DNA of 64,000 nt from Bacillus sp. THAF10 (lineage in GTDB: Bacteria; Bacillota; Bacilli; Bacillales; Bacillaceae_I): positions 1,158,001 to 1,222,000 of the forward strand of contig NZ_CP045403.1 in NCBI RefSeq assembly GCF_009363695.1, written 5' to 3'. The notes beneath the pieces were generated by a model, which searched no databases, was not told where the DNA came from, and saw only the letters and a list, made by a program, of their open reading frames with translations. Positions 6,852 through 14,963 of this stretch are shown piece by piece. Made by a program: the position numbers and the translations under genes. The first letter of the stretch is position 1. Each line of letters opens with the position of its first letter.

Positions 6852-8069
6852 TTGTTGACTTGTTGGTACAAGGTTTAATTTTTCATGCTGGTGATACATA
6901 ACCGTAGCAGCCCCTAATGTTTTTGCAGCTACTAAAAGCGCCTTTTCATTTATGTCAAATTTCGGATGGTGATGTGGATAAGCCACCTCTACTCCTTCTG
7001 GTTTTGCTCCAGTAAAGAAAAAGGTCCCCTTCACATGCCTTAAGTAGTAGGAAAAGTCTTCTCCGCCCATATGAGGCTCGGTTTCCTCAACAGTTTGAAC
7101 ATCATCAATGGTAGAGGCAACCTCAACTAGATAATCGGTCTCCGCTTTATGGTTTACAACAGCAGGGTAGCCACGGTCAAACACATATTCGTAAGTGGAC
7201 CCGTTCAACGCACAGGTAGCCTTTGCAACAGTATCAATTTCTGCTTCTATTTGGTCTCGTACTTCATCATTAAATGTCCTAACCGTACCAACAAGCTTTG
7301 CCGAATCAGCAATGATATTAAAGGCATTTTCCGCCATGAACGATCCAACGGAAATAACAGCGGAATCGATTGGGTTTACTCTTCTGCTGACAATTTGTTG
7401 TAAGTTTAGCACTAATTGAGAGGCGGTCACTACCGCATCTTTTGTTTTATGAGGCTGTGCTCCATGCCCACCAGACCCTTGAACTTTGATAGAAAAACGA
7501 TCAGCTGCTGCCATTACTGGGCCCACACGATATTGAATAGTTCCTACATCAACACCTGCCCAAAGATGGGTGCCAAAAATCACATCCACATCGTGTAAAC
7601 ATCCATCATTAATCATGGCAATTGCTCCACCTGGTGCATATTCTTCGGCGTGCTGATGAATGAAAACAACGGTTCCTTCTAATTCGTCTTTTAGCTCGTT
7701 TAAACATTTGGCAAGCACGAGTAAGGTTGCCGTATGCCCATCATGCCCACAAGCATGCATCACACCATGAACTTTTGACTTATACTCTACGTCTTTTTCA
7801 TCTTGAATGGGAAGCGCATCAAAATCTGCTCGTAAGGCTACGGTTTTTCCCGGAAGCGCACCTACAATTTTTGCAACAACCCCATTGCCACCAACATTTG
7901 TTTGATGAGGAATGCTTAAGTCTGTGTAGTAATCTCCTATGTATTTAGCAGTATGGAATTCTTTGAAAGAAACTTCAGGGAATTGATGTAAATAGCGTCG
8001 TATTTCTACCATTTCTTGATAACGACTTTCCAATAGCGCATGTAGTTTTTCTAACATAACCTCTACCAT
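6849..8069 (-). CDS. yhaA: M20 family N-acyl amino acid amidohydrolase (YhaA-like)
   Basis: 406 residues, peptidase M20D type. Metal-binding motifs are present: HACGHDGHT near residue 107, the glutamate pair in HQHAEEYAPGG, GGEDFSYYL and the C-terminal HHHPKFDIN. A dimerisation domain contains GSGGHGAQPH. Such enzymes hydrolyse N-acylated amino acids or hippurate-type substrates; the substrate here is unknown. It lies next to ecsC like B. subtilis yhaA. Start choice is uncertain: ATG at 8069 follows AAGGGA very closely, and an ATG at 8057 is also possible. Confidence 0.88.
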   Translation of the reverse strand: MVEVMLEKLHALLESRYQEMVEIRRYLHQFPEVSFKEFHTAKYIGDYYTDLSIPHQTNVGGNGVVAKIVGALPGKTVALRADFDALPIQDEKDVEYKSKVHGVMHACGHDGHTATLLVLAKCLNELKDELEGTVVFIHQHAEEYAPGGAIAMINDGCLHDVDVIFGTHLWAGVDVGTIQYRVGPVMAAADRFSIKVQGSGGHGAQPHKTKDAVVTASQLVLNLQQIVSRRVNPIDSAVISVGSFMAENAFNIIADSAKLVGTVRTFNDEVRDQIEAEIDTVAKATCALNGSTYEYVFDRGYPAVVNHKAETDYLVEVASTIDDVQTVEETEPHMGGEDFSYYLRHVKGTFFFTGAKPEGVEVAYPHHHPKFDINEKALLVAAKTLGAATVMYHQHEKLNLVPTSQQ

Positions 8070-8192
8070 TTCCCTTCACGTGAATTGTTTTTAATTAGTA
8101 TTCTATATGACTATGAAGAAAAAGAATAGTCATAACTTTCATAAATTTAGTAAAATAAGAGAAGTATGGTGGTTTGAAAGGGGGAATTTGAA

Positions 8193-8882
8193 ATGAAAAC
8201 AGAAATTAAAACAGGAAGAGAAAAGGGAATGGTAAACAAAAATTGGAGCAGGATAGTTTTGTTCACTATTTGCAGTATGTTTTTTGTATGGTCTTTTACA
8301 CAAATCATGAAGAAAAGCACAATAGGCTATGACTCTGTGATCCAGGATTTTGTAAAGGGACTCGGAGCAGAAAGTGTCGTTGCGTTTTTTAAAATTTTTA
8401 CGATGCTCGGGGATAAAACAGGTGTAATTATTGTCTTAGTGATTGCGCTAGTACTGATTTGGTGGAAGAAGAGGGACTATCCGGCAATGGGAGTTCTTGT
8501 AGCTGGTGTGATTCTTGTTAATGAAGCGAATAAATGGTTAAAGGACTTTACAGGTAGGGAACGGCCGATGACAGGTCCTGGTGCAGAAAGTCTGAGCTTT
8601 CCGAGTGGACATGCCATGGTAGGGTTGTTCTTTTATGGTCTGTTATTATATTTAACACTCGCATATATGACGAAGGGAACTTTTCGAATTGTTGTAGCTG
8701 TTTTAGGAGTCCTCTTTATCGCTTTACTTGGTACAAGCAGAATTTTTTTGAATTACCATTATCCATCGGATGTTCTTGCTGGTTATGCAATGGGGTATAC
8801 TTGTTTGCTTTTAGGTTTAGTTGTTTATGAATGGCTACAAATGCTACTGGTGAAAAGAGAAACGAAGGATGTATCAAATTAA
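8193..8882 (+). CDS. PAP2-type membrane phosphatase
   Basis: 229 residues, about six membrane helices. The three acid-phosphatase motifs of the PAP2 superfamily are complete: K-x6-RP in KDFTGRERP, PSGH, and SR-x5-H-x3-D in SRIFLNYHYPSD. The protein should dephosphorylate a lipid phosphate such as undecaprenyl pyrophosphate, phosphatidate or phosphatidylglycerophosphate on the outer face of the membrane; the sequence does not decide which. It has a GAAAGGGGG ribosome binding site and lies directly upstream of liaFSR, which responds to lipid II antibiotics, so a cell-envelope role is attractive but inferred. Confidence 0.87.
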   Translation: MKTEIKTGREKGMVNKNWSRIVLFTICSMFFVWSFTQIMKKSTIGYDSVIQDFVKGLGAESVVAFFKIFTMLGDKTGVIIVLVIALVLIWWKKRDYPAMGVLVAGVILVNEANKWLKDFTGRERPMTGPGAESLSFPSGHAMVGLFFYGLLLYLTLAYMTKGTFRIVVAVLGVLFIALLGTSRIFLNYHYPSDVLAGYAMGYTCLLLGLVVYEWLQMLLVKRETKDVSN

Positions 8883-9023
8883 TGTCTTCCAGCTTCCCCT
8901 AATTTCGTATTTTTCCGACCTGAGACGGATAGAGAAACTAGCTAGAGATTGGGTTTTTTTACCCATCAGAATAGTACAATATAAGTAACCAATGAAAATA
9001 GGGGAAGGAGGAAATGAATAAAC

Positions 9024-9821
9024 ATGAAAACAGTAAATCAAAAATTATTTGCAATTTTTGTTGTCTTTTTAGGGATTATGCTACTTTTAGTCAACATTGG
9101 TATCATTTCCTTGGAAATAAAACAGATTTTTGTCACTTATTATCCTATTCTCATTATTCTTTTAGGATTGAAGCTTTTAATAGACGCACTCTTTCATTAC
9201 AAAAGCTCATTATTTGTGAGTATTTTCCTGTTATCACTCGGGACTTTATTACTGTTAGATCGGTTAGACTATATGAGGTTTGAATTTCAGATGTTTTGGA
9301 AATTATGGCCCCTTTTGATCATATATTTCGGTATTAAGTTATTTGTTAATAAGAGACCTGTTAAATTTCAAGTGACAAAAACGGATGACGACTTAGACGA
9401 GATTTTTACAGATTACTCTGAGAATGATGAGGAAGCAGATCAACCTAGAACCGGTACGAAAAGAGTCATTACAATCGGCGATATGAAGATGAATAAGCAA
9501 AATTGGCCTGTGGAGCCATTGAAGGTATGGAATGTAGTGGGAGATTATTATTTTGATTTTAGTAAGGCGTACATTCCTGACAAAGAGACACATATTCAAA
9601 TTAAAGGTGTAGTGGCAGATCTTAAAATGTTAATTCCAGAGGATTTGCCAGTTAAAATCTCTGCAAATGTAAAATTAGGGCAGCTTAGTGTTTTTGGAGA
9701 CACCTCAGATGGAAAGGGTAATAAGCTTTTTTACGAAACTTCTAACTATGAGGAAGCGACAAGAAAGCTCAACATTATATTAGATATGAAAATAGGAGAT
9801 GTTCGAATTGATCATGTCTAA
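9024..9821 (+). CDS. liaF: LiaF-like membrane regulator of the LiaSR system
   Basis: 265 residues. Four hydrophobic helices at the N-terminus (about 7-30, 33-52, 57-75, 88-105) are followed by an acidic linker and a beta-rich C-terminal domain (about 150-265) with repeats such as KISANVKLGQLSVFG and DMKIGDVRIDHV, typical of LiaF/YvqF. LiaF keeps the LiaS kinase inactive without envelope stress. A strong GGGGAAGGAGG at 9001-9011 serves this gene; ATG at 9014 is in another frame and too close, so 9024 is chosen. Next genes are liaS and liaR; no liaIH pair is in the window. Confidence 0.88.
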   Translation: MKTVNQKLFAIFVVFLGIMLLLVNIGIISLEIKQIFVTYYPILIILLGLKLLIDALFHYKSSLFVSIFLLSLGTLLLLDRLDYMRFEFQMFWKLWPLLIIYFGIKLFVNKRPVKFQVTKTDDDLDEIFTDYSENDEEADQPRTGTKRVITIGDMKMNKQNWPVEPLKVWNVVGDYYFDFSKAYIPDKETHIQIKGVVADLKMLIPEDLPVKISANVKLGQLSVFGDTSDGKGNKLFYETSNYEEATRKLNIILDMKIGDVRIDHV

Positions 9822-10875
9822 GAACGGAAAAAGAATTGAAAGTCTAAGATTTTGGTATATTCGCTCCTTTTTACTAGTTTCCATCGTGTCCTCCTTCTTA
9901 TTCTTTCTTTTTATGCAAACGATATTATTATTCTATCAAAGAGGCCTGCTAATCAATGTACAATGGAGTGTCCTTCTTACTCTGGTCGCATTTTTGATCA
10001 CTGTCTTGACGAGCGTTTATATTGGCTATAAGCATAGTAGCTATATGAAGAATAGGCTCGACCGTATCTCCACATTTATCGCTACCTTAACAAGGGGGAA
10101 ATACTCCGAGAGGATTATTGTTGGAGAAAAGGACGAACTGGGTAGGTTAGCAGAAGATATCAATCAACTAGCCAATAAGATACAAAATCAAGTGAAATCC
10201 CTGCAAAAGCTTGCGGAAGAAAAAAATGAACTCGCAATAAAAGCACATAATGCAGCAACTATTGAAGAAAGACAACGGCTTGCACGAGAGCTGCATGATT
10301 CGGTCAGTCAACAGTTATTTGCACTAAGTATCATGTCATCTGCGACTATAAGACTGTTTGATTCGCATCCTGAAAAGGCAAAAAAACAGCTCACCGAAAT
10401 CGCTTCGATTGCTGCCAAAGCGCAAGGGGAAATGAGAGCGTTGTTATTACATTTACGACCAGTGTCCTTAACAAACGATTCCCTTTCTGTAGGGATTCAA
10501 AAGCTGCTTGTCGAACTGGAGGAAAGAACGCCAATTTCCTTTCAAAAAGACATTGCTGAAATTGAGAATCTTACGAATGCAACGGAGGACCATTTGTTCA
10601 GAATTATTCAGGAAGCCATATCCAACATTCTTCGCCATGCGGATGCTACAAATGTGAAAATAACCATGCAGCAAAAGGGAAGCAATTATGTATACATATT
10701 TATAGGTGACAATGGAAAGGGATTTGATTTAAATCAGCACAAGCAGTCTTCTTTTGGATTGCATACAATGAGAGAGCGTTGTGAAGAGATTGGTGGACAG
10801 TTCAATATTCGATCTAAAAAAGGGGAAGGAACACATATCGAAATACATGTACCTTTTAGAAAGGAGGAAGGTTGA
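9814..10875 (+). CDS. liaS: Sensor histidine kinase LiaS
   Basis: About 353 residues. Two membrane helices (about 15-37 and 44-68), a HAMP linker, then a HisKA_3 dimerisation domain with ERQRLARELHDSVSQQLFAL (phosphohistidine about H161), and a HATPase domain with DNGKGFD and SSFGLHTMRER. This is the NarL-type kinase architecture of LiaS, and the sequence follows B. subtilis LiaS closely. The ATG at 9814 overlaps the liaF stop; an ATG at 9799 adds five residues but sits directly on an AGGAG. It ends on the liaR start (TGATG), so liaFSR is one operon. Confidence 0.93.
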   Translation: MSKNGKRIESLRFWYIRSFLLVSIVSSFLFFLFMQTILLFYQRGLLINVQWSVLLTLVAFLITVLTSVYIGYKHSSYMKNRLDRISTFIATLTRGKYSERIIVGEKDELGRLAEDINQLANKIQNQVKSLQKLAEEKNELAIKAHNAATIEERQRLARELHDSVSQQLFALSIMSSATIRLFDSHPEKAKKQLTEIASIAAKAQGEMRALLLHLRPVSLTNDSLSVGIQKLLVELEERTPISFQKDIAEIENLTNATEDHLFRIIQEAISNILRHADATNVKITMQQKGSNYVYIFIGDNGKGFDLNQHKQSSFGLHTMRERCEEIGGQFNIRSKKGEGTHIEIHVPFRKEEG

Positions 10876-11519
10876 TGGAAAGAATCAAAGTAGCAGTGGT
10901 GGACGACCATGATATGGTTAGAAAGGGGCTGCTTGCATATTTAGAGACAGAATCAACGATCGAGGTTGTTGGGGAAGGAAATAGCGGGAAAGCAGCTGTG
11001 GAAATTGCCAGACGTGAACAACCGGATGTGATATTGATGGATTTACTGATGGAAGATGGGAACGGTATAGAAGCTACAAAGGAAATTATTGCATTTTTAC
11101 CAGATTGTAAAATTATTATTATTACGAGTTATTTTGATGATGAACAGGTGTTTCCAGCTATTGAAGCAGGAGCATATAGCTATCTATTAAAAACTGCCAG
11201 GGCTGAAGACATTATTGTAGCAATTGGCAAGGCTATGCGCAATGAGCCTGTCATTGAACCAAAAGTGGCCAATAAAATGATGAACAGGTTTCGTACGCCA
11301 ACGAAAGTTCTACATGATGAATTAACAGATCGTGAGCTTGAGGTACTTATGTGTCTTGGGGATGGTTTAACGAATCAGGAGATAAGTGACTCCCTATATA
11401 TCGGCGTAAAAACAGTAAAGACACATGTTAGCAATATTTTAAGTAAACTGCAGGTGGCAGACAGAACACAGGCCGCCATCTATGCAAATCGGCATGGAGT
11501 TTTAAAAGAAAGAAATTAA
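10875..11519 (+). CDS. liaR: Response regulator LiaR
   Basis: 214 residues: receiver domain with DDHD at the acidic pocket and phospho-acceptor D56 (VILMDLL), then a LuxR/NarL-type HTH (LTDRELEVLMCLGDGLTNQEISD, about residues 150-172, with TVKTHVSNIL following). It is the DNA-binding partner of LiaS in the cell-envelope stress response. ATG at 10875 is placed by AAGGAGG at 10861-10867 and overlaps the liaS stop by one base. The stop codon abuts a repeat element. Confidence 0.93.
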   Translation: MERIKVAVVDDHDMVRKGLLAYLETESTIEVVGEGNSGKAAVEIARREQPDVILMDLLMEDGNGIEATKEIIAFLPDCKIIIITSYFDDEQVFPAIEAGAYSYLLKTARAEDIIVAIGKAMRNEPVIEPKVANKMMNRFRTPTKVLHDELTDRELEVLMCLGDGLTNQEISDSLYIGVKTVKTHVSNILSKLQVADRTQAAIYANRHGVLKERN

Positions 11520-11838
11520 GAAAGAGGCTGGGACAAAATTGTTTTAGCCTAAGTAAAAACCGAACTGATTGGAGTATTTGATCTAATCAGTTCGGTTTTT
11601 TTAGTATTAAAATATGCTTTTACTTCTTAGATGACACCAGCGGTTGATTGGAGTGCAAGACGTAGACTCCTGTTTAGAGAAGTGGCCAATGTGAGACCCC
11701 GCAGGCGAAGCCGAGGAGGCTCACGGGTCACCCGCGGAAAGCGAAGTCTTGCACGGAAATCAATAGCGGTATTTAATGCGGGCATTAATATTGTTCGTTT
11801 TTTTGTTTGTGTCTTTAAGTTTTGTCCTAGTCTCTTTT
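11520..11838. repeat. Composite inverted-repeat element between liaR and hmoB
   Basis: The outer ends are inverted copies of AAAGAGGCTGGGACAAAA (11521-11538) and its complement near 11820-11837. Inside is a GC-rich palindromic core at 11641-11769, whose ends GGTTGATT..GTGCAAGAC and GTCTTGCAC..AATCAAT pair. The core resembles the family-1 elements at 17842, 37763 and 42799. The element fills the space between the two convergent stop codons exactly. Reading frames across it are by-products of the repeat. Confidence 0.75.
11558..11602 (+). terminator. Rho-independent terminator after liaFSR
   Basis: AACCGAACTGATT / AATCAGTTCGGTT 13-bp stem, loop of 14 nt, then a run of T. Confidence 0.9.
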
Positions 11839-12351
11839 TTAGTCTTGTTGGGCAACGAGATGATAGGTGGTTACATAAGATGGTCGTGGGAAGATTTGTT
11901 GCTTTTGGTCGACTCCTTCTGAAGTTCCTCTTTTTTCATGTGCCTTATCATAGGCTTTAGATTCCTGCCATTGTGTAAAGTACTTTACATCTTCCCATAG
12001 AGTTAGAATACAATAGGTGTCAGAATTTATAGGACGCAACACCCGAATCGCAGCAAAACCAGGCTCTTTTTCAATAAGTCCTGCTCGCTGGCTAAAGCGA
12101 TATTCAAATACTGGTCGACCCTCTTCAGAAACAGGAATATTGTTCAGTACGGCAAATTTTCCACGTGACATTTCCCCAACGGCATCTAATATCTCGAACC
12201 TTTTTCCTGAATTAAAACTAGACTGTTCATTTGTTTCATGCATCAGGACGGCATTATCCTCTCCATGCATTAACAGTAACTCCCCGTGTCCAATCTCTGA
12301 TTTTAGATTGTCTAAGTAATCAGCTGTTCCAAACGTCATATAAAAATTCAT
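11839..12351 (-). CDS. hmoB: Heme-degrading monooxygenase HmoB-like (YhgC)
   Basis: 170 residues, close to B. subtilis HmoB (166). The C-terminal half (about 70-150) has the antibiotic-biosynthesis-monooxygenase ferredoxin-like fold: PVFEYRFSQRAG, FAAIRVLRPI and TLWEDVKYFTQWQESKAYDKAH. HmoB converts heme to biliverdin-type products with release of iron. Start ATG at 12351 with AAGGAG about 10 nt upstream; a GTG at 12360 is too close to that site. It is adjacent to pbpF and the hem operon as in B. subtilis, which fits heme homeostasis. The stop codon touches the repeat element on its 3' side. Confidence 0.85.
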   Translation of the reverse strand: MNFYMTFGTADYLDNLKSEIGHGELLLMHGEDNAVLMHETNEQSSFNSGKRFEILDAVGEMSRGKFAVLNNIPVSEEGRPVFEYRFSQRAGLIEKEPGFAAIRVLRPINSDTYCILTLWEDVKYFTQWQESKAYDKAHEKRGTSEGVDQKQQIFPRPSYVTTYHLVAQQD

Positions 12352-12539
12352 AGGAAACACACTCCTTCGCGGTTAATATAGGTAAATAAATTACAAAATA
12401 AGGGATAGGTGAGAAAAAATTTGTAGAATAAGGTAGAATATAAGTAAACTACTGTCATTGTACCCTATTTATTTAGTGAGCATTACCTTTTGACATACAT
12501 AATTGATTATTCCCGTTTTACAGGAGGAGGTAAACTACT

Positions 12540-14735
12540 TTGAAACGTTCCGAACGAAAAAAGCTTCCTTTACTAAAAATAATAAATCTAAAATCCGTAA
12601 TCTCTCAAAAATATTTTCTTGTTCCTATAGCATTACTTTGTATGGCGTTAATAGGCTTCATTGGGTACTTGTTTATCATTTTTTTAGGAGACTATGTCAT
12701 TGATGAAAAAAAATTGGTGATGGATTCGACTACTACGATGATGGATGAACAGGGTGAGGAAATTGCAACGTTATTTTTTGAAAATAGGGACATTGTTGAA
12801 ATAAATCAGATTCCAAAACATGTTCAGCAGGCGTTTGTTGCTGTGGAGGATTCTCGCTTTTATGAACATAGAGGCATAGATTTAAGGGCAATTGGAAGAG
12901 CCGTCTACAAAGATATTCTTGCGAGAAGCAAGGCAGAAGGGGGAAGCACCATCACTCAGCAGCTTGCGAAAAATATTTTTCTCTCAAACGAAAAATCTTG
13001 GCTGCGAAAAACAAAAGAAGCAACCATTGCGATCAATTTGGAAAGACGGTACACGAAAAATGAAATTATGGCGATGTATTTAAATCAAATTTATTTTGGG
13101 CATGGAGCTTATGGAGTTCAGGCAGCTTCAGAGCTGTTTTTTAATAAGAGTGTGGAGGATTTAACGATAGAAGAAGGTGCCATGCTTGCAGCACTACCAA
13201 AAGCTCCAAATAGTTATTCTCCAATCAATCATCCTGATGAGGCAAAGGCAAGAAGAGACCTTGTTTTGAATGTCATGGAGAAACAAGGATATCTAGAGCC
13301 TGAAGAAGCAGTAACGTTAATGGGGAAAACGCTCGGACTGAATGTGCTAGAAACCCCAGAAAAACAAGCCTACCTTACATATATTGATATGGTTACAGAA
13401 GAGGCGGAAGTGAAATATGGAATAAGTGGAGAGGAGTTACACAGAGGTGGCTACGTAATTACTGTTCCTATGAATGTAAAGGCACAAGATGCTGCCTTTA
13501 CCCGCTTTCAAGACAATCAATACTTTCCAGGGAAAAATACTGATGTAGAAGGTGCCTTTGTCCTGATGAATCAAAAAGACGGTGGTGTTCTTGCTGTCAT
13601 TGGTGGCCGTAATTATGTGACGAAGGGGATTAACAGGGTGCAAATTAAAAGGCAGCCAGGATCGACGTTTAAACCTTTGGCTGTATACGGTCCTTCGTTA
13701 GAGGAAGGGAAGTATGAGCCGTATAGCTTATTAAGGGACGAACTATTAACCTATGGAGACGGCGAAAATAGCTATCAGCCAAGAAACTATCACCATCAGT
13801 ATAAAAAGGAAGTAACCATGTATGAGGCAATACAGGATTCTTTAAATGCTCCAGCTGTATGGGCTCTTAATGAGCTTGGCATTGAAAAGAGCAAGCAATA
13901 TCTCGATAAAATGGGGTTATCCATTCCAGATAGCGGTTTGGCTATTGCCCTTGGGGGTTTACAGGATGGGGTAACACCACTCGACCTGACAAAGGCATAT
14001 CGATCTTTTGGTAACAATGGAAAGTCCGTTGAACCGTATTTCATTAAAGAGATAAAAAATAGAAAGGGTAAAGTGATAGCGAAGGCGAAAAAAGTGGAAC
14101 AAAACGTATTTAGTCCTCAAACTGCCTGGAATATGACAAGAATGCTAGAAGGTGTTGTGGAAGATGGAACGGCAGCTGAGGGAGACATAGAAGGTGACTT
14201 GGCAGGCAAAACAGGTACAACCAATTATCCAGAAGTGGATGGAGCCATTAAAGATACGTGGTTTGTTGGATATACAAAGGATGTCGTTGGTACGGTTTGG
14301 ATGGGATACGATTCGACAACAAAAGAGCAGTATTTAACCGGCGGAGGAGCCTACCCAACGAGACTAATGAAGGATATTCTCACGGATGCTAATCTTGATA
14401 ATCAGTCATTTGCGGTGCCAGCTGGAGTAACCGACTTAGAGAATCCTATAGTACTCCCAGACAATCTAACATTAAAAGGCAGTATCGGATTTCATCCGTT
14501 TTCCCTGTTTAAGGCAAATTTAAGCTGGAACAAAGCAGAGGATGAAAGAGTGGTCTACAGAATTTATGCTGTCGTAAAAAACGAGGAGCAACTTGTGGAC
14601 GAGGTCAAAGGGGACAGCAACTATACCGTGAAAAACGTCAACATCTTTCATACGCCTGAGTATTACGTTGTCCCATACAACACCCAAACGAAAAAAGAAG
14701 GAACACCATCTGAAAAAATAAAACCAGTGTTTTGA
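12540..14735 (+). CDS. pbpF: Class A penicillin-binding protein (PBP1F-like)
   Basis: 731 residues, TTG start at 12540 after AGGAGGAGG (12522-12530). One N-terminal membrane anchor (about 27-50). Glycosyltransferase 51 domain with EDSRFYEHRGID (E103) and GGSTITQQLAKN. Transpeptidase domain with STFK near residue 375, the SLN of DSLNAPAV, and KTGTT near 557. A C-terminal domain of about 90 residues follows. The enzyme polymerises and cross-links peptidoglycan on the outer membrane face; B. subtilis pbpF lies in the same place next to hemE and is partly sporulation-linked. Its stop codon lies within the left flank of a MITE-like insertion. Confidence 0.92.
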   Translation: MKRSERKKLPLLKIINLKSVISQKYFLVPIALLCMALIGFIGYLFIIFLGDYVIDEKKLVMDSTTTMMDEQGEEIATLFFENRDIVEINQIPKHVQQAFVAVEDSRFYEHRGIDLRAIGRAVYKDILARSKAEGGSTITQQLAKNIFLSNEKSWLRKTKEATIAINLERRYTKNEIMAMYLNQIYFGHGAYGVQAASELFFNKSVEDLTIEEGAMLAALPKAPNSYSPINHPDEAKARRDLVLNVMEKQGYLEPEEAVTLMGKTLGLNVLETPEKQAYLTYIDMVTEEAEVKYGISGEELHRGGYVITVPMNVKAQDAAFTRFQDNQYFPGKNTDVEGAFVLMNQKDGGVLAVIGGRNYVTKGINRVQIKRQPGSTFKPLAVYGPSLEEGKYEPYSLLRDELLTYGDGENSYQPRNYHHQYKKEVTMYEAIQDSLNAPAVWALNELGIEKSKQYLDKMGLSIPDSGLAIALGGLQDGVTPLDLTKAYRSFGNNGKSVEPYFIKEIKNRKGKVIAKAKKVEQNVFSPQTAWNMTRMLEGVVEDGTAAEGDIEGDLAGKTGTTNYPEVDGAIKDTWFVGYTKDVVGTVWMGYDSTTKEQYLTGGGAYPTRLMKDILTDANLDNQSFAVPAGVTDLENPIVLPDNLTLKGSIGFHPFSLFKANLSWNKAEDERVVYRIYAVVKNEEQLVDEVKGDSNYTVKNVNIFHTPEYYVVPYNTQTKKEGTPSEKIKPVF

Positions 14736-14738
14736 AAA

Positions 14739-14922
14739 GGTTGTTTTCGCATACTTTGATGCTACTGCGTATAGTGAGGACACCCGTAATCAACGTTGCT
14801 GTCGTGCTCTTTTCGTGGAGGAAGATTGAAACATGTGGCAATTTTTCTTCGCATAAAGATTGGAAAAAGTCTTAAAGCCGACTTTTTCTAAGGTTTTAGC
14901 AACAATCTTTTAGAAAAGAGCC
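14739..14922 (+). mobile_element. MITE-like element, family 2, copy A
   Basis: 184 bp with imperfect terminal inverted repeats: GGTTGTTTTCGCATACTTTGATGC at the left, and a right end whose complement reads GGCTCTTTTCTAAAAGATTG. Flanked by TTTTGAAAA (14730-14738) and TTTAAAAAA (14923-14931), a 7/9 match to a target duplication. About 80 percent like copy B (48310-48492). It holds no gene. A palindromic AAAAAGTC..GACTTTTT segment near the right end could fold as a hairpin. Confidence 0.75.
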
Positions 14923-14963
14923 TTTAAAAAATAGAAAAAGATTCATTAAGGGAGTAGCAAAAA

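Noticed and set aside
11631..11960. 109-codon arginine-rich frame
   Set aside because: It runs through the composite repeat and into hmoB on the opposite strand, without a family or a ribosome binding site.
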